Shown here in pieces: positions 1-4,052 of a stretch of 6,774 nucleotides of DNA. The notes below the pieces were generated by a model. The model was not told where the DNA came from. It searched no databases and saw nothing but the letters and a program-made list of their open reading frames with translations. The stretch's first letter is position 1; the number at the start of each line of letters is the position of its first letter. This DNA is from JAIVJN01 sp036732565 (lineage in GTDB: Bacteria > Acidobacteriota > Vicinamibacteria > Vicinamibacterales > UBA2999), in NCBI GenBank assembly GCA_036732565.1, contig DAINCF010000395.1, positions 1-6,774 on the forward strand, in the 5' to 3' direction. Position numbers and translations under genes: made by a program.

Positions 1-11
1 TTCGCGGCGCC

Positions 12-1052
12 GTGACCTCGACCTCCGGCGCATCGTCGGCGCTCGTCGCCGCTGCGATCGCGCTGGGGCTGCAACCGGCCGAGCGGCCGCCATCGCCCGG
101 CCGCGTCGAAACGCTGCGTTCCGTCAACGCGCTGTCGCCAGCCGTCGCGGGTCTGTTTCGCGAGCCGCTCGACTTCCAACAAATCGCTTCGGGCCAGTAC
201 TTCGTGTTCGACCGCCGCGGCCACTCGGTGCACGGGGTCGACAGCGCCGGCCAATCGAGCTGGAAGGTCGTGGAGATCGGCGGCGAAGACGGCCGCGTCC
301 TCTCGCCGACCGCCTTCGCGTCCGCGCCCGACGGCACGTTCGTGGTCGCCGACGCGCCCAATGGACGCGAACGCATTCAGATGTTCGACGTGACCGGCGA
401 CTGGCGCACCGCCTTTCTGCTGCCGGGGCGCGCCGTGCCGCGGGTGACGTTGAGCGGTATCTCGCTCACGGGCGTCGGTACGCTGGCGTTCACGGGACGG
501 ACGGTGCTGATCAGCCAGCCAGAGACGGGCGCCCTGTTCGTCGAGTACACGCTGTCCGGTACCCCGTTCCGCAGCATCGGCCGCCTGCGATCCACGGGCC
601 ACGAACACGATCGCGAGCTGCACCTGGCGATGAACGCGGGCATCCCGCTGGTCAACCCTCGCGGTGGCTTCTACTTCGTGTTCCTGGCCGGCACTCCGGT
701 GCTCCAGCGCTACGACGCCAACGGCGTCCTGCTGTTCGAGCGCGTGATGCAGGGGCGCGAGCTCGACCCGGTGCTCGCGGCGATGCCGCAGACCTGGCCG
801 CGGCGCCGGATCGACGACACCGATGTGCCGCTCGTCGTGCCGAACGTCAGAACCGCGGCCGTGGATGGCGCCGGGCGCCCGTGGGTCTCGTTCACGATTC
901 CGTTCACGTATGTCTTTGACGAGGACGGCGAAAAGATCCGCACGGTCCAGTTCCGCGCGGCCGGCATCATCTCGCCGACCAGCCTCTTCTTCACCCCGAA
1001 GGGACGCGTGCTCGTGACGCCCGGGTGCTACGAATTTCCGGGTTTGCGGTGA
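12..1052 (+). CDS. Beta-propeller-like secreted/envelope protein, possibly 5'-incomplete
   Basis: Function is not recognised. The 346-residue product looks like a six-bladed (NHL/6-bladed type) beta-propeller. Recurrent units pair a Gly-rich turn with a strand and a polar 'DxxG' turn, for example near residues 61-81 (GQYFVFDRRG), 108-130, 156-190, 218-243, 288-313 and 331-342. Residues 9-20 are a hydrophobic Ala/Leu stretch followed by QPAER, which resembles the core and cleavage region of a Sec signal peptide. No Lys or Arg precedes that stretch when translation starts at GTG 12, whereas the upstream in-frame codons remain open and include an Arg codon at 3-5. The true start is therefore probably before the window, and the 12 given here is only the first possible start inside it. 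The C-terminus ends shortly after a PGCYEF segment (residues 337-342). Propellers of this class often mediate binding in the envelope, but no ligand or catalytic residue can be named here. Confidence 0.8.
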   Translation: MTSTSGASSALVAAAIALGLQPAERPPSPGRVETLRSVNALSPAVAGLFREPLDFQQIASGQYFVFDRRGHSVHGVDSAGQSSWKVVEIGGEDGRVLSPTAFASAPDGTFVVADAPNGRERIQMFDVTGDWRTAFLLPGRAVPRVTLSGISLTGVGTLAFTGRTVLISQPETGALFVEYTLSGTPFRSIGRLRSTGHEHDRELHLAMNAGIPLVNPRGGFYFVFLAGTPVLQRYDANGVLLFERVMQGRELDPVLAAMPQTWPRRRIDDTDVPLVVPNVRTAAVDGAGRPWVSFTIPFTYVFDEDGEKIRTVQFRAAGIISPTSLFFTPKGRVLVTPGCYEFPGLR

Positions 1053-1068
1053 ATTGCCCTAGGTCGGC

Positions 1069-1074
1069 TATAAT
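1069..1074 (+). promoter_or_regulatory. Consensus -10 box (TATAAT) ahead of the GDSL lipoprotein gene
   Basis: A perfect TATAAT lies 17 bp after the stop of the propeller gene and 16 bp before ATG 1091, in otherwise GC-rich sequence. No good -35 sits at the standard distance: TTGCGG at 1044-1049 would leave a 19-bp spacer, and TTGCCC at 1054-1059 is only 9 bp away. Initiation about 7 bp downstream would give a leader of roughly 10 nt. Promoter function is inferred from the hexamer and its placement. Confidence 0.55.
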
Positions 1075-1090
1075 TTGCGGTTCATTGCCG

Positions 1091-2155
1091 ATGCGTAGGC
1101 ATTACTTAGAGAAAAAGCTCTTCCGGCGGTGGGCGTTCGGGGCGTGGATCGTCGTGATGGTGGCGGCAGGTGGGTGTGGCGGGTCCGATTCGCCGACCTC
1201 GCCGACGCCGAACCCGCCGACAAATCCGCCGACGAATCCGCCCACGAACCCGTCGCCGCCACCGCCCGCGGCGCCGACGATTACGTGCCCGGCACCCATC
1301 ACGCAGGGCTCGCCGAACGGTGGCCCCGTGGTCGTGTCCTTCACCACGCCGACGACCAGCGAGCCCGCCGTGGTGGCGTGCACGCCGGCGTCAGGCGCTC
1401 CCTTCCCCGTGGGCAGCACCACCGTGCAATGCACCGCCACCACGGGCAGCAACCAGACCGCCTCGTGCTCGTTCGCCATCACGATCACCCCGCCGCTCCC
1501 GCGACTGCAGAAGACGAACTTCCTCGCGTTTGGCGACAGCATGACGCAGGGCGAGATCAGCAACCCGATCTCGACGACCAGCAGCGTGGACGGCTTCCCG
1601 GCGTTCACGCTGCAAATCGTCCCGTCGGCCTCGTACCCGACGCAACTGCAGCGGCAGCTGGCGTCGCGCTACACGCAGCAGGTTGTCCAGATGAGCAACG
1701 CGGGCATCGCCGGCGAGACGGCCAGTCAGGGCGCGCAGCGGTTTCCGGGCATCATGTCGTCGATGCGGCCCGAAGTGGTGCTGCTGCTCGACGGCGCCAA
1801 CGACTTGAGCGCGCTGGGAGAAGCGGGATTCTCGAGCGCCATCGCGGCCGTGGAGTCGATGGCCAAGGAAGCGAGGTTCCGCAACGCCCGTGTGTTCCTC
1901 GCCAACTTGCCGCCGCCGCGTCCGGGCGGCCGGAACACCATCTCGGATGCGACCATTCGATCGTTCAACGCGCGCGTCGCCTCGATCGCGCGCGGCGAGG
2001 GCGCGGTCCTCGTCGATCTGTACTCGGCGATGGCCACCAGCGTGACCACCTACATCGGCGCCGACGGCCTTCATCCCAACGAGGCTGGCTATCAGAAGAT
2101 GGCCGAGACGTTCTTCGCCGCCATCCGCTCGGACCTCGAAGTGCGCCTGCAGTAG
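1091..2155 (+). CDS. Predicted lipoprotein: HYR domain plus SGNH/GDSL hydrolase
   Basis: This is a 354-residue exported esterase/lipase-like protein. Residues 1-28 form a signal peptide: basic n-region (MRRHYLEKK), hydrophobic core (about 14-26) and a lipobox-like AGG-C ending at Cys29, with Ala rather than Leu/Val at -3. A Pro/Thr/Asn linker (about 35-61) leads to a HYR-type domain (about 63-134) with Cys66, Cys97, Cys114 and Cys126 and the family pattern C-P ... C-x-P-x-SG-x-x-F-P-x-G-x-T-T-V-x-C. The SGNH hydrolase follows from about 143. It has block I GDSMTQG (Ser150 nucleophile), block II NAGIAGE (Gly205), block III GAND (Asn237) and block V DGLHPN (Asp325, His328), so all four SGNH residues are present. 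Such enzymes hydrolyse ester bonds of lipids or acylated polysaccharides; the substrate here is unknown. ATG 1091 was chosen over an in-frame start at 1025 because 1025 overlaps the upstream gene, lies upstream of the TATAAT box and would bury the signal peptide. It is probably a single-gene transcript. Confidence 0.9.
   Translation: MRRHYLEKKLFRRWAFGAWIVVMVAAGGCGGSDSPTSPTPNPPTNPPTNPPTNPSPPPPAAPTITCPAPITQGSPNGGPVVVSFTTPTTSEPAVVACTPASGAPFPVGSTTVQCTATTGSNQTASCSFAITITPPLPRLQKTNFLAFGDSMTQGEISNPISTTSSVDGFPAFTLQIVPSASYPTQLQRQLASRYTQQVVQMSNAGIAGETASQGAQRFPGIMSSMRPEVVLLLDGANDLSALGEAGFSSAIAAVESMAKEARFRNARVFLANLPPPRPGGRNTISDATIRSFNARVASIARGEGAVLVDLYSAMATSVTTYIGADGLHPNEAGYQKMAETFFAAIRSDLEVRLQ
1211..1258 (+). 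repeat. Four 12-bp tandem units encoding the Asn-Pro-Pro-Thr linker
   Basis: Four consecutive 12-bp units begin at 1211, 1223, 1235 and 1247. Each is a variant of AAtCCGCCgACg, and together they encode NPPT-NPPT-NPPT-NPSP. The units differ mostly by single bases. They form the flexible linker between the lipid anchor and the HYR domain. The unit length is a multiple of three, so copy-number change would lengthen or shorten the linker without breaking the frame. Confidence 0.85.
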
Positions 2156-2161
2156 GCAGAC

Positions 2162-2189
2162 GTAGGGGCGGTTCGCGAACCGCCCCTAC
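2162..2189. repeat. Perfect 28-bp palindrome, REP-like or terminator-like
   Basis: The 14-bp arm GTAGGGGCGGTTCG is followed directly by its exact reverse complement, with no spacer. It starts 6 bp after the stop codon of the GDSL gene. As RNA it would fold into a very stable GC-rich hairpin. No T-tract follows, so it is not a classical intrinsic terminator, although it could still block 3' exonucleases or assist termination. Palindromes beginning GTAGGGGC and ending GCCCCTAC resemble dispersed intergenic repeats in many bacterial genomes. Membership of such a family cannot be tested from one copy. Confidence 0.75.
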
Positions 2190-2237
2190 ACGCGAGGTGG
2201 TCCCTTCGCGAACCGGCCCTGAACGCGAGTTGGCCCG
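2172..2237 (+). repeat. Two imperfect 33-bp tandem repeat units
   Basis: Unit 1 (2172-2204) and unit 2 (2205-2237) both begin TTCGCGAACCG and match at about 27 of 33 positions by eye. Unit 1 begins inside the palindrome and includes its right arm. Unit 2 repeats that right half in decayed form (CGGCCCTGA in place of CGCCCCTAC) without a matching left arm. This looks like duplication of half a palindromic element followed by drift. Confidence 0.65.
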
Positions 2238-2275
2238 TCGACCCACTTGACCTCTCCTGCTACGCTGTCGAGGAC

Positions 2276-3154
2276 ATGCTCGATGGTGTGGCGCAGGCGT
2301 GCGAAGTCACGCGGACCTTCGGCGCGCGAATCGCCGTCGACGGACTGTCGCTCACCGTTCACGCCGGTGAGATCGTCGCGCTGCTCGGCCCCAATGGCGC
2401 GGGGAAGACCACGACCCTCAGGATGCTCGCCGGGTTGCTCACACCGTCGGCGGGACGTGTCGAGATGCGGGGCGCCGTCGGCCTGCTCACGGAATCGCCC
2501 GGGCTCTGGGACGCGCTGTCGGTGCGTCTGAACCTGCTCACCTACGCGCGGCTCCACGGTGTCGCGGATCCCGACGGCTGCGTTCGGAATGCACTGACCT
2601 CCATGGACCTCGCCGACCGCGCCGAGGATCGGGCGGTGCAGCTCTCCAAGGGACTGCGTCAGCGCGTCGCGATTGCGCGGGCCCTGCTGCACGATCCCGC
2701 GGTCGTCCTGCTCGACGAGCCGACCGCCGGTCTCGATCCCGCCAGCGCCCGCCACATCCGCGATCGCATCGTGGAGCTTGCACGCCAGGGCCGCGGCGTC
2801 CTCCTCTCGACCCACAACCTCGCCGAGGCCGAAGCGCTCGCGCATCGCATTGCCATTCTCAAGGTCCGCCTGTTGGCCCTGGACACACCAATCGGACTCC
2901 GACAGCATCTTGTCGGCACACACGTCGAGATCGAGGTCGAAGGTGATGCGGCGCGTTGGGCATCGATCGCGACCACGCGCCCGGGAGCCATCGCCACATC
3001 GCATGGCGCGCGTCTCCGCGTCACCCTCGACCAGGTGCGGGAAGTGCCGGCGTTGGTCGCGGCGCTCGTCGATGCGGGCGCGCGGATCGTCCGCGTTACG
3101 CCCGAGAGCCGAACGCTGGAAGACGTCTATCTCGACATGGTCGGTCACTCGTGA
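2276..3154 (+). CDS. ABC-2 type exporter, ATP-binding subunit
   Basis: This 292-residue cytoplasmic ATPase should drive the permease encoded immediately downstream. The nucleotide-binding domain spans about residues 8-215. It has Walker A GPNGAGKT (38-45), a Q-loop region in which Glu73 (LTESPGLW) stands where many ABC proteins have Gln, signature LSKGLRQR (123-130, the variant common in ABC-2/CcmA-like exporters), Walker B VVLLDEPT (143-150; Asp147, catalytic Glu148), D-loop AGLDP (151-155) and switch His180. A C-terminal extension of about 75 residues ending in LEDVYLDMVG is typical of NatA/CcmA-family ATPases that work with ABC-2 permeases. ATG 2276 has a close GAGG at 2270-2273, only 2 nt before the start. 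A TACGCT hexamer at 2261-2266 could be a -10, giving a near-leaderless message. The stop overlaps the next start by 4 bp, so the two are co-translated. Substrate (ion, drug, lipid or other) is unknown. Confidence 0.93.
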   Translation: MLDGVAQACEVTRTFGARIAVDGLSLTVHAGEIVALLGPNGAGKTTTLRMLAGLLTPSAGRVEMRGAVGLLTESPGLWDALSVRLNLLTYARLHGVADPDGCVRNALTSMDLADRAEDRAVQLSKGLRQRVAIARALLHDPAVVLLDEPTAGLDPASARHIRDRIVELARQGRGVLLSTHNLAEAEALAHRIAILKVRLLALDTPIGLRQHLVGTHVEIEVEGDAARWASIATTRPGAIATSHGARLRVTLDQVREVPALVAALVDAGARIVRVTPESRTLEDVYLDMVGHS

Positions 3155-3960
3155 GCCGTACGCGGATTCTCGCGCTCGTGCGCAAGGACCTCGCCGAGCT
3201 GACCCGTCGTCCCGGAACGCTGCTGCCGCCGGTCCTGCTCATGCTGATGTCGGTGCTGCCGGCCTTCCTGATCGTGATCGCGGCCCCGGCGTGGTCCGGT
3301 GAGCGACTGGACGTTGGCGAGTTCGCAACCGCCGCGAGTCGTGCCGCGACCCGACTACCCGCGCTCGCCGCGCTGTCAGGCCTCGCGCAAGTGCAAGCGC
3401 TGCTCTTTCAGCAGTTCATCATGTTCATGCTCACCATGCCAGTGGTCGGCTCGATGGCCCTCGGAGCACAGGCGGTCATCGGAGAGAAGCAGGCGCGGGC
3501 GTTGGAGCCGCTGCTGGCCACGCCGCTGCGGACGTGGGAATTGCTGGCGGCGAAGGCGCTGACGCCGCTCCTGATTTCGGCCGTGCTCTATCTGGTCGGA
3601 TTGGGACTCTACACCGGCGGCATCGTCGCATTCGCGGAGCCGGGCGTCCTGCGCGCGGTGTTGAACCCGACGGTGCTGCTGCTCGTTCTGGTCGTCGCGC
3701 CGCTGGTGGCGCTGTTGGCGATGCTGCTCGCCGTCATCGTGTCGTCGCGCGTCAACGATCCGCGCTCGGCGCAGCAGCTCGGGGCGCTCATCGTGCTTCC
3801 GGTGACCTTGCTGTTCGTCATGCAGCTCGTCCGCGGATTTCTCGTGGGCACCGATGTGCTGCTCTGGGCGGCGATCGCCCTGGTCATCCTCAACGCGGCG
3901 GTCCTCGCTATCGGCGTGCGCATCTTCGATCGCGAAGCGATCCTCACCGACTGGAAATAG
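3151..3960 (+). CDS. ABC-2 type exporter, membrane permease subunit
   Basis: The product is a 269-residue inner-membrane permease. Six hydrophobic segments lie at about 22-46, 85-110, 132-161, 173-198, 208-232 and 235-258. The cytosolic motif GEKQARALEPLLATPL (111-126) is the EK-x-x-x-x-LE-x-LL-x-(T/S)P hallmark of ABC-2/NatB permeases, just after the second segment. The N-terminus (TRILALVRKDLAELTRRPGT) is the usual amphipathic entry helix. GTG 3151 was chosen because it overlaps the ATPase stop as GTGA and gives a normal N-terminus; the frame stays open to 2956, but that part lies inside the ATPase gene. The pair should form a transporter of two ATPases and two permeases. No periplasmic adaptor or outer-membrane partner lies in the window, and the sequence does not show what is moved. 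Confidence 0.92.
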   Translation: MSRTRILALVRKDLAELTRRPGTLLPPVLLMLMSVLPAFLIVIAAPAWSGERLDVGEFATAASRAATRLPALAALSGLAQVQALLFQQFIMFMLTMPVVGSMALGAQAVIGEKQARALEPLLATPLRTWELLAAKALTPLLISAVLYLVGLGLYTGGIVAFAEPGVLRAVLNPTVLLLVLVVAPLVALLAMLLAVIVSSRVNDPRSAQQLGALIVLPVTLLFVMQLVRGFLVGTDVLLWAAIALVILNAAVLAIGVRIFDREAILTDWK

Positions 3961-3970
3961 TGATTGCCAT

Positions 3971-4035
3971 TGGTGATTTGGCGATCGCGTGATCTATCCA
4001 TCTGGTGATTTGCGCTCCAGATCACGAAATCACCA
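3971..4035. repeat. TGGTGATTT repeat cluster with a bulged inverted repeat
   Basis: TGGTGATTTG occurs at 3971-3980 and 4003-4012, and the complement AAATCACCA at 4027-4035. CGTGATCT (3988-3995) is also exactly complementary to AGATCACG (4019-4026). Together 3971-3979 plus 3988-3995 can pair with 4019-4035 in a 17-bp stem interrupted by one 8-nt bulge. A competing small hairpin pairs ATCTGG (4000-4005) with CCAGAT (4017-4022). The stretch is visibly AT-richer than its flanks. It may act as a transcript end for the ABC genes, an operator for fadN, or a dispersed repeat; the sequence does not decide. Confidence 0.6.
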
Positions 4036-4041
4036 AATGCG

Positions 4042-4047
4042 TACAAT
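4042..4047 (+). promoter_or_regulatory. Possible -10 box (TACAAT) ahead of fadN
   Basis: TACAAT differs from the consensus at one base and ends 5 bp before GTG 4053. Transcription starting at the usual 6-8 bp distance would begin at or next to the start codon, giving a leaderless mRNA. No TTGACA-like -35 is seen at 16-18 bp spacing; that position falls within the right arm of the hairpin repeat, where an activator or repressor could bind. This is inferred from sequence only. Confidence 0.4.
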
Positions 4048-4052
4048 GAGTC

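Noticed and set aside
1025..1090. N-terminal extension of the GDSL lipoprotein to 1025
   Set aside because: It would overlap the end of the propeller gene, precede the TATAAT box and place 22 non-signal residues before a good lipoprotein signal peptide.
1211..1258. Short regular repeats considered as a CRISPR-like array
   Set aside because: The 12-bp units are contiguous, in frame and encode a Pro-rich linker. There are no spacers and no cas genes.
2156..2190. Rho-independent terminator after the GDSL gene
   Set aside because: The stem is strong, but the palindrome has no loop spacer and no run of T follows it, so I list it as a repeat and not as a terminator.
1129..2250. Open frame of 373 codons on the + strand overlapping the GDSL gene in another frame
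   Set aside because: Arg/Gly/His-rich out-of-frame translation of a gene whose own frame shows a signal peptide, HYR and SGNH motifs.
2186..3148. Open frame of 320 codons on the - strand across the ABC ATPase gene
   Set aside because: It is exactly antisense to a clear ATPase, with Arg/Asp/Gly-rich composition and no recognisable motif. Such frames are expected from GC-rich codon bias.
3981..3988. GCGATCGC octamer identical to the cyanobacterial HIP1 motif
   Set aside because: A single palindromic octamer is easily found by chance in GC-rich DNA, and nothing else points to a cyanobacterium.
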